The notes: generated by a model not told the origin, from the sequence alone. DNA of 64,000 nucleotides from Manduca sexta (GCF_014839805.1 NC_051119.1:6441245-6505244); one strand, 5' to 3'. Positions 1 to 9,502 are shown, counted from the stretch's first letter. Numbers and translations: made by a program.

Positions 1-39
<39 letters not shown>
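1..39. repeat. (TA)n microsatellite
   Basis: An uninterrupted TA run opens the window, so its true left end is unknown. A similar run at 59971-60034 abuts a Helitron end. The parent of this one, if any, lies outside the window. Confidence 0.95.
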
Positions 40-42
<3 letters not shown>

Positions 43-164
43 GAATTAGAGAAGTAATTCTGAAGATTGACGCCTTTTAAAAACGAACAAGGTCAAAAAA
101 TTGGATTTTAGAATCTATTATATCCTATGTGTTATCTAAGACATGGTTTATCCTTGTGTCAGTC

Positions 165-460
165 AGATAGAAGGAACGAACTGCCGAGACGAATGGCCTC
201 AGGTTCAAAATGCACCCACGGCACTAGCCTCTGACTTTTTTGAATTAGGTGTGTATTCTTTGTGAATTATTGCTTATTTTAATGGTGACGGGGGACATAA
301 TCAAGAAACCTGCATACCTGAGAAGATTTCTATAAGAATTTACGTGAAGTCTGCCAATCCGCACAAGTCCAGGATGATGGACTAAGGCCTAATCCCTCTC
401 AATAGTAGAAGAGGCCCGTGCCCAGCTGTGGGGTAGTATAGTACAGGGCTGATATTATTA
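165..460 (+). mobile_element. SINE-A copy, tRNA-derived
   Basis: This is an older copy of the commonest SINE here. The head keeps the gaactgccgagacgaat block and a B-box-like aggttcaaaa. The body keeps the ttgtgaattattgctt, ggactaaggcctaatccctc and cagggctgatattatta blocks shared with copies at 30878, 43188 and 47440. SINEs of this type are transcribed by RNA polymerase III and moved by LINE proteins. The A-box is eroded. Confidence 0.8.
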
Positions 461-464
461 ATTC

Positions 465-813
465 GGGAGATATGACACTTTTTAAATTCCAAAAAAGGAG
501 AATATTATCTATTCCCGCGTTTATATTTCTTTAGTAAGACATTTCTAGTAGTCATGACATAAAAATGTAACACATATTTAATAGCTAAGTAACATTAAAC
601 ATATTTCAACTCGCCCAACCAACTGGAACGAACTAAATACTACTCCACTTAACACTTGACCTGCATGTAGGTATAAACGCTAAGTTTAACAATGCAAGTC
701 CTCAACTTACTTTGTTATAAGAGTTTTTTAAATATTTTTACCTGGTTGGATAGCGTCCACTGTTTAGAGTGAAAATTCGGCCAAAGTGGATCCAGAATCA
801 AGCGTTGTATTAG
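465..813. other. AT-rich unannotated stretch
   Basis: I see no open frame, repeat copy or structured RNA here. Confidence 0.6.
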
Positions 814-1641
814 TGGCGAAGGATGAAATTTTCCTGATATGACTTGATACTAATAATATGCATAAATGCGGTCTTCAAATCGTTCTGATAATTAGATTTT
901 ACATAAATTGCGAAAGGGAAGCCGGCAAACACATTCCGTCTTATTTTGTTCAAACCCTATTAAATGCTTCACTGGACTGAATTATAAGTAGTATTCTAAT
1001 GTTATATTTGTCGGCTTACATGTATTTTCGTCATGATTCGATGATTCCGTTAAATTCCGATAGATGGCGTTGGTACTCTGCTTAAAGATCAATTCGATGT
1101 TGATATTTATTCCCTAAGTGAGATGTTTTGCCTCCCATTGGTTGACAATTTTATGCCAATCATTATGTACACCGAAGGGACCGTAAAACACTATTCCTGT
1201 TTGGCTTCACTTAATGAAGAAACTATCTTGAATCTAATTATCATTAGACATACCGAATGCCCATGCATGGGGGGACATTTATCGCGGCCCTAGGCACACA
1301 AACAGTGATGCCTACAACCCCATGGTTGTAAGTTCACATGGGGGGTCTGACAGGGACTCGTTGAACATTTCACCTCCTTTTCCTCTCCGCCCATCCTAGT
1401 ACTTCCTCTGCCTTCCCCCACACTCCTGTCCCTATTCTTCCGTCCCACTTTCCTCCTGGCCCCTGGAGTCATTAAGCTGGGGGGAACCAGTATACCGTTC
1501 GCAGGTTCCTCCAGGTGTTGACTGCAGGATCAGCCGTTAAAAAATATATCTTAAGAACGATTTGCAGACCACATTCATGTATATTAGTATCTATATGTTG
1601 TGTCGGGCTCCCTTTCCGAAAATTTCACCTTTCGCCACTGA
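814..1641. mobile_element. MITE-D-type element with ~24-bp TIRs carrying a Rep-I fragment
   Basis: The left end (gtggcgaaggatgaaatttt) and the reverse complement of the right end at about 1618-1641 (gtggcgaaaggtgaaatttt) match closely, as the TIRs of a DNA transposon would. The 3'-proximal part resembles the small copy at 41313-41454. A Rep-I block (1251-1540) lies inside. No transposase frame is present, so it is non-autonomous. No clear target duplication is seen. Confidence 0.55.
1251..1540 (+). repeat. Rep-I copy
   Basis: Less AT-rich, pyrimidine-rich sequence with blocks such as ccgaatgcccatgcatgg, cctaggcacacaaacagtg, ccttcccccacact and gttgactgcagg. The same order recurs at 31206-31530. 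The small open frame on the minus strand is antisense to the pyrimidine-rich part and is probably not coding. The class of the element is not recognised. Confidence 0.7.
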
Positions 1642-1642
1642 T

Positions 1643-2090
1643 GATGAGATCGTAGTAAACTTATTTACATTGACTAAATCCAATCCCAGATAATGTCCAA
1701 GTATTTTTAGTCATTTACACACTTTTTATACATCTATGTATAAGGGCGGACTTAATGCCGGAGAACTTCTCTACCAGCCAACAATATAGGTATATATAAT
1801 AATATAATAATAATATGGTAAAATATGGCTCGAAGAAAAAACTAAAAATAATATAGCCTAAATATAAAAGTATAAGTTTTGATGTTGAATATTTACATTT
1901 TATAATAAAAATCGATCTTACTGATTACCAGTTTTCTCCCCGCTTTAACTCTCTAATCTTATTCCCAACTTCATTGTTTGTTTCTTTTTGACTTGCCAAG
2001 GCGTGGTGGCTGAATATTTTATTCATTTAATTTTAATTTACGTTTTTTTTTTAATTTGTGACCTGTCATAAGTGCCTGTATTTTTTTAGC
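1643..2090. other. AT-rich stretch with (ATA)n near 1795-1825
   Basis: Short imperfect ATA runs and homopolymers are present. No repeat copy or gene signal is recognised. Confidence 0.6.
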
Positions 2091-2154
2091 CACCTATTTT
2101 ATCAGCATGTACTAAATCCATCCAGCTAGACTAAACGCGCCACATCTATCTAAC

Positions 2155-2212
2155 CCAAGTCACGGCCGCTATCGGAAACGAGCCGCGCCGCCGCGCGACG
2201 CGCTCCTGATTT
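2155..2212. other. Isolated CpG-dense patch
   Basis: A roughly 55-bp block full of CG dinucleotides (acggccgctatcgg, gccgcgccgccgcgcgacgcg) stands out in AT-rich DNA. On the minus strand a TATAAAG lies just before it, but spacing to a good initiator is poor. It could be a regulatory patch or a relic of a GC-rich element. Confidence 0.35.
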
Positions 2213-2324
2213 TAAAACCTTTATAGATCCACTGGAATTTTCTAATGAACCGCTCGACTGAAGCTGTATCCTGGATACTTAAGCCGAGATATTATGATTT
2301 AAAAAAGGAATAGCTTGTTCCATG

Positions 2325-2690
2325 TTCGGTTTTCAAATATACTAGATGTAAAATAAAAAAGTGTGAGTTTCGAACAAATTAAATATTAATAAAAAGTAAC
2401 TTTAATTTTACGCTCTCTAAAGCCGCTACTACTACTCTAAGAGAATTCGTAGCAGTGGCAACATCATACTTTCAGTCAGAAATGTACTTACACACACGTC
2501 ATATTCGCATTAAATTACAAAATGATAAAAATAACAGAAAAATAAAATCAGGATTTTTGATGAAAATATTCGTTATTAATGGATGATTTTTGGCACAATG
2601 TCAGCAAAGGTGAGGACGAGTATGTGGTTTCATTTAGTAACGCAATGTTAAAATGACCCTGTATGAAGCGGAAATTCTTATGCACTTTAT
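2325..2690 (+). mobile_element. MITE-J copy, right TIR intact
   Basis: It matches copies at 33778-34164 and 49416-49785 over agatgtaaaataaaa, tcagtcagaaatgtactta and the terminal gcaatgttaaaatgaccctg. The right end is the inverse of the left end of the other copies, so the family has TIRs of about 40 bp. The left TIR is missing here. There is no transposase frame. Confidence 0.75.
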
Positions 2691-2749
2691 TATAGTTAAA
2701 TTGTTTGGATACTGAAGCTACTTTGATTAAAATAGAAAGAAATATCACC

Positions 2750-2890
2750 GACTACAGAAACACTCACCAATATTTCACCAACCATCCGACCAGTACGACT
2801 GTCAACGACCAATTGCCCGGTCTGTCAAAGCTCAGTGTTTTTATAGCAAAAAGTGGCACAAATACCCTCACAAAAAATATATTACGCTAA
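2750..2890 (+). repeat. Rep-O copy
   Basis: A second diverged copy lies at 36030-36180. Both share a block with tttttatagyaaaaagt and acaaatacc. The open frame across it is not conserved between the two, so coding is unlikely. Confidence 0.5.
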
Positions 2891-3094
2891 CACTATTTAA
2901 TTTATTAACGCATTAGCGTTATAATTTAAATTTCCGAGAATAAAGCACCGCGCAGACGTTCGTAAATTGCGGCGCCAGGCTATTTCATTTTCATCCAAAT
3001 ATGATTGACAGATGATTTATAGTTAGTTACTTTATGTAAATCACCAATCAATTTACTTATGTTTTATTACACAACGTTGCAATAAAAACCCACT

Positions 3095-3165
3095 TCAAAC
3101 AGGCCGGTATAATTGTGCCGATTGGGAAATATTTCTCGTCAGTCGACACTCCCTCAATTATTCTG
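3095..3165 (-). repeat. Rep-C fragment
   Basis: Contains the caggccggtataattgtg and ctcgtcagtcgacact blocks of Rep-C in antisense. Confidence 0.65.
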
Positions 3166-3218
3166 CTTACCCGTCAGGTTTTTTTTTTCTTTTGACCCAT
3201 CCATAAGTTTTATAGATT

Positions 3219-3281
3219 ATACAAAAACGACACTATAATATACAAAAACGACACTATAATATACAAAAACGACACTATAAT
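3219..3281. repeat. Three perfect 21-bp tandem repeats
   Basis: The unit atacaaaaacgacactataa plus t occurs three times end to end with no mismatch. Identity this high implies a recent expansion. Confidence 0.95.
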
Positions 3282-3457
3282 ACTTTACCAATACGGTAAT
3301 CGTTGTCTAGTTCGGCATAGAACATACCTGATACAAAAGGCCAGTGAGTTTTCAATCGAGAGACTAGTCTTAGAGGACGCTATTTTTTATTACTTCATAT
3401 CTCATCTGATGATAACCGACACTGCAAAGAAACAGTAGCAGAAACTGAACTCAAAAA

Positions 3458-3772
3458 GCGGCGATAGCCTAATTCGGGTTGGAACGGACTACCGAGATGA
3501 ATGTCCGCAGGTTCACAACACAAAGGCATGCACATTTGACTGTTCTAAAATATGTATGAATTTTTTGTGAATTATCGCACGCTATATCGGTGAAGGGAAA
3601 CATCGTGAATAAACTGGTATACCTGAAAATTCTCTATAAGACTTTTGAAGGTTTTTAAAGTCTCCCATTTGTACTAAGCTAGCGTAGTGGACTAAAGCCC
3701 AATCCCTCTTAATAATAAAGGCTGGTGCCCAGCAATGGGACAGTATAATACAAGGCTGATTTTATTATATTA
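3458..3772 (+). mobile_element. SINE-A, near full length
   Basis: It begins with gcggcgatagcctaatt (A-box-like), followed by accgagatgaatgtccgcag and a B-box-like ggttcacaac. It ends in caaggctgattttattatat. Mutations in the B-box suggest it can no longer be transcribed. Confidence 0.8.
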
Positions 3773-4330
3773 TAATTATATTTTTTAAATTACACAGCGC
3801 TCCACACTCTGATATACTCTGTATATTATCCTACCTACTGCTGGCTATGAGTCTCTACTACTGAGAGAGGTTAAACCTTCGCCCACGCTAGTACTCATGT
3901 TATTTGACGGTTGAAATAGACGTTGCTACGGTCCGTCTACGAGATTTCTACGTAGGTATGCGCTACGAGAGCTACGTAGCAATATTGCCACGTGCTTCAT
4001 ACATGTAAATTATGTACGAAGCGACCCGGATATATATCTAAAATTTTATATCTGCCAGTACGTGCATTTGATACACGTTAAAATTTCATGCAATATTCTG
4101 GACTGGCAAATGTGGCATTCGTGAACACGTAAAAATTTATTACTATTCTATTTTTTTTATTTTTAGAATTCTATATTCAAATGACTATGATATCTACACG
4201 GTCTGGCTGCCAGTCTATTAAAAGGAATGGCTTTTGAATAGATAACTGGCTGAAAATGTTGCTGAATATTATATTGTAATAACGCAGATTGTCAACAAAA
4301 AAAGTGTATTTTTTGGAAGCCCAATAGGAT
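3773..4330. other. Unannotated stretch with a SINE-A scrap and local inverted repeats
   Basis: About 3835-3900 resembles the SINE-A 3' body in antisense. Around 3915-4000 there are several overlapping inverted repeats built on gctacgtagc, possibly a worn foldback element. The rest is AT-rich without a recognised feature. Confidence 0.4.
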
Positions 4331-4338
4331 ACACACAT

Positions 4339-4376
4339 CTTTTATCCCCGTACGGGTAGGCAGAGGTAGTACTGTT
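4339..4376 (-). repeat. SINE-F 3' scrap
   Basis: tttatccccgtacgggtaggcagaggt is the antisense of the conserved SINE-F 3' block seen in the fuller copies at 40866 and 12650. Confidence 0.5.
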
Positions 4377-4389
4377 GTAACCTAACCTA

Positions 4390-4610
4390 ACTGAATGGAT
4401 TTGGATGAAATTTCGCACACACATAGACCATATCCTGGGTTAAAACATAGACTAATTTTTACACCGATAATAGACCTTATGGGGTTTTTATTTTTATTAA
4501 ATAGATGGCGTTGGCGTCGTTATAGTTGCGATCTAAATACCTATAGTGTTTTAGGAACTTTAGTAGTGAGTAAAGCTCTTCACGCGGGCGGAGCCACTGG
4601 TAAAAGCTAG
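4390..4610 (+). mobile_element. Lep1-type Helitron, 5'-truncated (G2 subtype)
   Basis: It reads tgaatggatttggatgaaat, then atagatggcgttggc, and ends in a GC hairpin cgcgggcggagcc followed by aaaagCTAG with T next. Helitrons end in CTRR inside an AT dinucleotide, as here. The body matches 18935-19192 and 42237-42497. The 71-codon open frame across it is fortuitous: its stop is the terminal TAG. Confidence 0.75.
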
Positions 4611-4659
4611 TTCGGTATAAAGTTTATAAATAATACTAAAACGAGTTCTGTAGACCTGT

Positions 4660-4707
4660 AGCGAAGCGTCCATACAACCAGATTCCTACCGGCTTCTCTT
4701 TTAGGTT
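4660..4707 (-). repeat. MITE-D terminal fragment
   Basis: gtagcgaagcgtccatac with a following attcctaccgg matches in reverse the right end of the MITE-D copy at 59430-59652. Confidence 0.55.
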
Positions 4708-4811
4708 TATTTAAGATTTCCTTCGTTTTTGTATGCTGTTAAATTAGCCGCGAAATGTTAACCAAGGTATTTGTTTTTACCTCGGGGTACCAAATGAAAA
4801 ATTTCACTCAA

Positions 4812-5128
4812 CCAATTCTGTATACTAACCCATTGCTAGGCACGGGCCTCTGCTACAAGAGGATTTACGTCTTAGTTGGCCTAATGCGGGTAGACAGACT
4901 TCATATACCTTCGTAACAAAACCAGTTCTTCATAGTCTCGCATTGCTGGGCACGGGTTTCTTTTTCTACTGAGAGGATTTAAGTCTCAGTTGACCTAATG
5001 CGGGTAGACAGACTTCACATACCTTCGCAATAAAACCAATTCTGCATAGTCTCGTATTCCTGGGCATGGGTTTCTTCTTCTACCGAGAGAATTTAGGTCT
5101 TAGTTGGCCTAGACTTCACATACCTTCA
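4812..5128 (-). repeat. Three ~112-bp tandem copies of a SINE-A-derived segment
   Basis: Units begin at about 4812, 4922 and 5036 (periods 110 and 114). Each carries an antisense SINE-A 3' block (ttgctgggcacgggtttc, gagaggattta, ttggcctaatgcgggtagac). The third unit has lost the aatgcgggtagac segment. Confidence 0.85.
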
Positions 5129-5129
5129 A

Positions 5130-5731
5130 AATATTAATAGAGAATTCAGTAATATAGCTCTCCTCACCATATTTACCTTCACCATAAAAGCGACAATAAA
5201 ATATACAAAATTAAAAAAGCTTAAAAAGGATACCATCAAAAACGACAAACATTAACCGGTAACAAACGCGGGGTATCATCCGCAAATCGGGATCTTTTGT
5301 TACCTAATACCGACGTAACGTCCCGTAACACAGCTGCGTCCGATTTATTACTTAACCTTTCCTACTGGAATTGAACACAATAAATTATACTTGAAACCCA
5401 AATAAGGCCGGTAAGTTACGATCGCGAATATCCATCTAATCGGCCATCAGTCTGCGGAGATTAGTTTGTGCGATACCTGTTGGTTTAATGCTATTATTGA
5501 TATCGTGGATGTATTGCGCAGCACGACTTGCGTTTTAGGCGAAGAAACATACGAACTGTTGTCGAGTTTAGCGAGTCCAGTAAGATAATAATAATAAATC
5601 TTTATTTGGAATAAATAATACTGTTTGTTTTTTAAAAATACAATGTTCGAAAATATCTGCATTAGTTGGGTAACTGTGTCGCAGGTATTAACGCCCATCT
5701 CCGTAAAGTCGACAGTTGTATTCCACAATGT
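5130..5731. other. Unannotated stretch
   Basis: AT-rich, with a moderately CpG-containing patch at 5255-5345. No repeat copy or credible exon is recognised. Confidence 0.5.
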
Positions 5732-5746
5732 AAAGAAAACTTTCTA

Positions 5747-6179
5747 ATCAATGCTTCTATACGGATGTGAGGCCTGGACCATTAAGGAAAACCTCAGGAA
5801 ACGTTTGGAAGCATTCGAGATGTGGACTTATAGGCGTCTGATGTCGATATCTTGGACTCAGAAGGTTACCAATGAGGAAGTCCTACGGCAGATTGGTCAA
5901 AACCGCAAACTTTTGAATACTATCAAAAAAAGGAAAATTGCAAATTTGGGACACGTACTAAGACATGACAGATACGCTTTCCTTCAGCTCATAATGATGG
6001 GAAAATTGGCAGGTAAGAGAAAAATCGGCCGAAGGAAAAAATCGTGGTTACGGAATATCCGCGAGTGGACGGGGATTGCAAGCGCTGAAGAAATATTTCG
6101 CCTTGCAAAGGACAAGAGAAAGTATGCCGAGCTGACCGCCAATCTTCACTAGTTGGAGAGGCACTACAAGAAGAAGAAG
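5747..6179 (+). mobile_element. 5'-truncated RTE-like LINE with 15-bp target duplication
   Basis: The element is bounded by a perfect 15-bp direct repeat aaagaaaactttcta (5732-5746 and 6180-6194), the footprint of target-primed reverse transcription. It holds only the end of ORF2, a short 3' segment and a (gaa)n tail at about 6165-6179; microsatellite-like tails are usual for RTE LINEs. Perfect duplication and an intact frame indicate a recent insertion. Confidence 0.9.
5751..6152 (+). pseudogene. RTE-like LINE ORF2 C-terminal fragment
   Basis: A 133-codon frame encodes the region after the reverse transcriptase core of an RTE-like endonuclease/reverse transcriptase, of the kind annotated in insect genomes as craniofacial development protein 2-like. 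Recognisable blocks are LYGCEAWT (3-10), FEMWTYRRL (22-30), SISW (32-35), LGHVLRH (66-72) and a basic GRRKKSWL stretch (93-100). The endonuclease and the catalytic FADD-type motif are absent because the copy is 5'-truncated. An in-frame TAA lies two codons before the ATG, in the target duplication, so the ATG is an internal methionine of the parent. No frameshift or stop interrupts the fragment. It cannot act alone. Confidence 0.9.
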
Positions 6180-6194
6180 AAAGAAAACTTTCTA

Positions 6195-7134
6195 TAGGTA
6201 CTTAAATCAAAACAAACAAAAAATGTATGTGTGTGTGTGTGAGTCCAGTAAAACCATCATCACTTTTGTACAAGCTGTAAGCCTTCAGAATCATTTACAA
6301 CCAAAATCTTTCGAAGTGGCAGAGAGGTACAGGTTCCGTCAAAGAAAGCAATTAACTGACAAATCAAAGACGTGCTTTTAGTACAGCGTTTATTATCTGA
6401 CTGACCTAACGACAATACAATACTTAAATGTAACAGATTTAAAGTCCGAGTCGGAAAAGGAGGAAAAATTTAAAATATGGACTCGATTTTTTTTCGAAAT
6501 AGTATAAAGCTAGTGGGTAATATTTCCAATAATCGCTTCTCAATGTTTAATTACAACATATAAGGTATTTAAAAATTGATGGTTCTAGCAACATCAACTG
6601 TGCGTTGATCGATTAGATCGGCCTGTCAGTTTCTCCTTTTTTATTCAGATACACAAACTTGTAAACATCTAAATCTCTTCGTAAACTTCAAATCCTATAA
6701 TTATGCATTAACGTTAGTATAATGTTTGTAACTGACTTCAAAAAAAGTTTCATTGGTCTTCGCATATTGTTTTTTATGTAATTATTATTTCAATAAATAT
6801 TTTTAGCAACAAAGTTCATCTGTAAGGTAAATATCGAATGAAACATTCATTTCATAGATTGAGTAAACAATTTTTTCCTTCCACGCAATATATTTAACTT
6901 TCTTCGATCAAACAGTCAATAAAACAGAGTAACACTATTAGATAAATTCTATCTGTGTGCCCGTCTACCTAATGGAAAGGAACGTTCAAACGGTCTTCCT
7001 ATTTTTCTTACTTTTAGGGTTCCGTTATCGAATTCTACAATCGTTCTAGTTTTTGGTCTTCAATTGCTAAAGTTCAATACTATCGATCGACATAAACTTA
7101 GTCCTCTATCCCTAATTGGTTAGGCAGAGGCGTG
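6195..7134. other. AT-rich stretch with short (GT)n at about 6224-6241
   Basis: Contains a short GT run and, at 6728-6750, a scrap of the Rep-L end (taactgacttcaaaaaaag). Otherwise no feature is recognised. Confidence 0.55.
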
Positions 7135-7240
7135 CACCCATATTATGCCTTTATTTTTGTACGTGCACGGTATATAGACCCTACGGCCTCTGATGGTAAG
7201 TGGAGTTGGGTCCAATGAATATTGACTGACGAGAGATGTT

Positions 7241-7314
7241 TTCTTTTTTTTTTTTTTATATTTTGAGGGACTCTACGTCCCTCCCTCGTTCCCCCTATCC
7301 ACGACAAGGGATAA
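7241..7314 (-). mobile_element. Short 5'-truncated poly(A) retroposon with 12-bp target duplication
   Basis: Flanked by a perfect acgagagatgtt repeat (7229-7240 and 7315-7326). On the minus strand it is about 55 bp of unique sequence ending in a small stem-loop (gagggac/gtccctc) and then a long A run. That is the form of a strongly truncated LINE or other retroposed RNA. Confidence 0.8.
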
Positions 7315-7326
7315 ACGAGAGATGTT

Positions 7327-7519
7327 AAAATAAAACTATTTTAACGCGGTTTTTAAATTTTCATTTTCTTCTGAAGTTTCGAAGACTGCAGCCTTCGTGG
7401 TCACGGAACGGACTGGCTGCAAAGTCTTTGAAACGTCGGGAGAAAATCATAATATCAAAACCGGCATAAAGTCCGCAAAATAGTTTCATATTAATGTCTA
7501 GCATTTTTCTAAAGAAATC
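7327..7519. mobile_element. FB-E foldback element nested in Rep-C
   Basis: Two inverted arms: the left carries aacgcggtttttaaatttt and gaagtttcgaagactgcagcc; the right carries gctgcaaagtctttgaaacg and gggagaaaat. It resembles the complete copy at 11785-12037. Sequences like tgacgagagatgtt and tgacaagagctgat on its two sides suggest a worn target duplication of about 12-14 bp. Confidence 0.75.
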
Positions 7520-7794
7520 ATGACAAGAGCTGATTACCCGTCGGCAATCGACACAATTATGCCGGCCTGTTGGAATTGGATATACGCAGGCTGATCTTGG
7601 AACGCGACTCACTTACGTGGGCCCCTATGGTGGTTTTTTAACAACTTGTGGACAGTGGTCCCTATCCAAGCGGATAGAAAATATGTCATCGGCTTATATT
7701 CGTCCTATGTGATATGAAATAAGTAAAAGATAAGAACCTAGTTGTTATATTTTTTCAGGTAGAATACGTTCAATATTAGATAGGTAATATATGT

Positions 7795-8030
7795 ATATGT
7801 GAGTGAGTCTTTGTGAATTATCGCGTGCTTTAACGGTGAAGAAAAAAATCGTGAGTAAACTTGCATACCCGAGAAATACTCTATAGGAGTTTTCGAGGGT
7901 GTGTGAAGTCTATCAATCCGCACTGGGCCAGCTTGGTGGACTAAGGCCTAATCCTTCTCAGTAGTAAAGGAGGCCCGTGCCCAACAGTAGGACAGTATAT
8001 AATACAGGGCTGATATTATTGTATTATATT
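7795..8030 (+). mobile_element. SINE-A, 5'-truncated
   Basis: It starts within the body at ttgtgaattatcgcgtgctt and runs through gtggactaaggcctaatcc and agtatataatacagggctg to an ATT-rich tail. The tRNA-like head is missing. Confidence 0.85.
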
Positions 8031-8289
8031 ATATGTGAGTGCTTTCTTGCCTTATTGCCTTAATCGGATTGATAATTCAGATTAGGATCGTCTATTGAAA
8101 ACCGCTGTAAATTTGCATCTGTATGCATTATGTTTGTTGTGTGCACTATGCATGTTTGTTCGCTTCTGACAGATATTGTAGCAAGTGTAATTGCTGGATT
8201 ATAAGGCTTAACATCTGATGTCTCGGGTGGCGGGAGCAATTCAGTAACGTTCAGCTTTGTAGTTTCAAGTTGTAAAGTTCATGAGCAGC

Positions 8290-8331
8290 CGAGTTCCTTA
8301 CCATCAGACGAGCAAATGGCTCTTCTTGTCA
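8290..8331 (+). repeat. Rep-P 3' scrap
   Basis: ccttaccatcagacgagcaaatggct resembles the 3' block of Rep-P at 8712-8828. Confidence 0.4.
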
Positions 8332-8448
8332 TTAAGGTATATCCAAAAAAGGACATGCCGTTTCACCGTTTTTATATTAGTAGCGTACAAATTAAGGTAT
8401 ATCCAAAAAAAACATGCCGTTTCATAGTTATATCTAGCCTACAAAAAA
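8332..8448. repeat. Two ~60-bp tandem repeats
   Basis: attaaggtatatccaaaaaa begins both units (8332 and 8392), each followed by acatgccgtttca. The second unit is slightly shorter. Confidence 0.85.
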
Positions 8449-8586
8449 TCGACATGAATTATTGTTAATTCCTGTTGCATTCCATTCTCATTCCATCAAC
8501 TTTCCTTTTCTTAACATATTTCTAAATCTTCTGTTAATATGGGTTTTCATGCTTACCAACAGATGAAAATAAGGTGCCTCAAAAGA

Positions 8587-8640
8587 TACAGATAGCAATA
8601 AGAGCACAAAACTGTTTTTGTGCTCTTATTGCTATCTGTA
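8587..8640. repeat. Perfect 25-bp inverted repeat with 4-nt loop
   Basis: The arms 8587-8611 and 8616-8640 are exact reverse complements around the loop ctgt. The stem contains gatagcaataagagcac. Transcribed, it would form a perfect hairpin without bulges. It lies outside the named families. Confidence 0.95.
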
Positions 8641-8711
8641 GTGACCTTCAAAAATAGACCGAGTCCCACCTAAAAGTATCATCTCGTCAAGTTTCATCTT
8701 GCCATTAACTT

Positions 8712-8828
8712 ATGGCAAAGCTAGCAACGCATCTCTATAACCCCTGGTTTTGCAGATGTTCATGGACGGCGGTGATCACTTACCATTAGGTGAACCGTAT
8801 GCTCCTTGGCTATGTCATATAAGAAAAC
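8712..8828 (+). repeat. Rep-P copy (common lepidopteran repeat 3' end)
   Basis: Blocks ggcaaagctagcaacgcatc, catggacggcggtgatcact and taccattaggtgaaccgtatgctcc are recognised from memory as a widespread lepidopteran interspersed repeat, probably a retroelement 3' end. A partial second copy is at 38622-38712. Confidence 0.6.
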
Positions 8829-8919
8829 AATTTATATCGATATTTCCATCATTTTATCTTCGTAGTGAACACGGGTTAATGAGGTACTAGAACAAATGTT
8901 ACTCCTCGATTGCACGTGT

Positions 8920-9152
8920 ATTTTTTATTGTACTTAAATAACGAGACGAGGATGCCGCTTGCCTGATGGTAAGCGATACGATCGCTTATAAATAATAGCA
9001 AAACCATGCAGAAGTTTGAATTACATAGTACTGCTTGGCATTCCGCTGCGCTCGTTAGCCTGAGACAAGATTTTAAGTCTCATAATGTCCAGTAATTCCG
9101 CTGCCTATAATGCCCTTCAATCGGAACCCAACAGTACATATAGACTGCTGTT
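8920..9152 (-). mobile_element. Rep-B copy
   Basis: Antisense copy. Its A-rich 3' end lies at 8920-8935 (tttttattgtac), followed by acgagacgaggatgccg, cctgatggtaagcgatacg and tgcgctcgttagcctgagac. Polarity comes from full copies that end in aagcaataaaaaa, so Rep-B looks like a non-autonomous retroposon or a LINE 3' end. Confidence 0.75.
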
Positions 9153-9502
9153 TAAAGGTTCGAAAAACTTATTGTAAACTGTCATTTTAAAAAAGATACG
9201 TAACTCGTTTAATTTAGAAACACATGTCAAAATGATCCTGTATAAAAGACGAAGGCATCCAAACAAACAAAAGCATTGCAAACAAAACCAATTGTTATCA
9301 GGAACCCTCGGCGTTAAACACTATTCTTGTACTTTTTTCTTGCACGAGCGACTGAACTAATGAAGTTTGCTTTGTGGGACGCGGCTGTGCGGATTTGCTC
9401 AGATGAGAACCCGAGCTATACCGCCTTCACTGAAATTATTCTGGCCATTAGTGTGTTAGTAATACCCAGATAATCATTTTATCTGGTCTTTTCTCACCAG
9501 AT

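Larger units (their letters stand above)
7140..7715 (+). repeat. Rep-C copy split by two nested insertions
   Basis: The left part (about 7160-7240) carries ggtaagtggagttgggtcc and gactgacgagagatg. The right part (7520-7715) continues with gattacccgtcggcaatc, attatgccggcctgttgg and acttacgtgggcc. Between them sit a short poly(A) retroposon (7241-7314) and an FB-E element (7327-7519). Confidence 0.85.
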
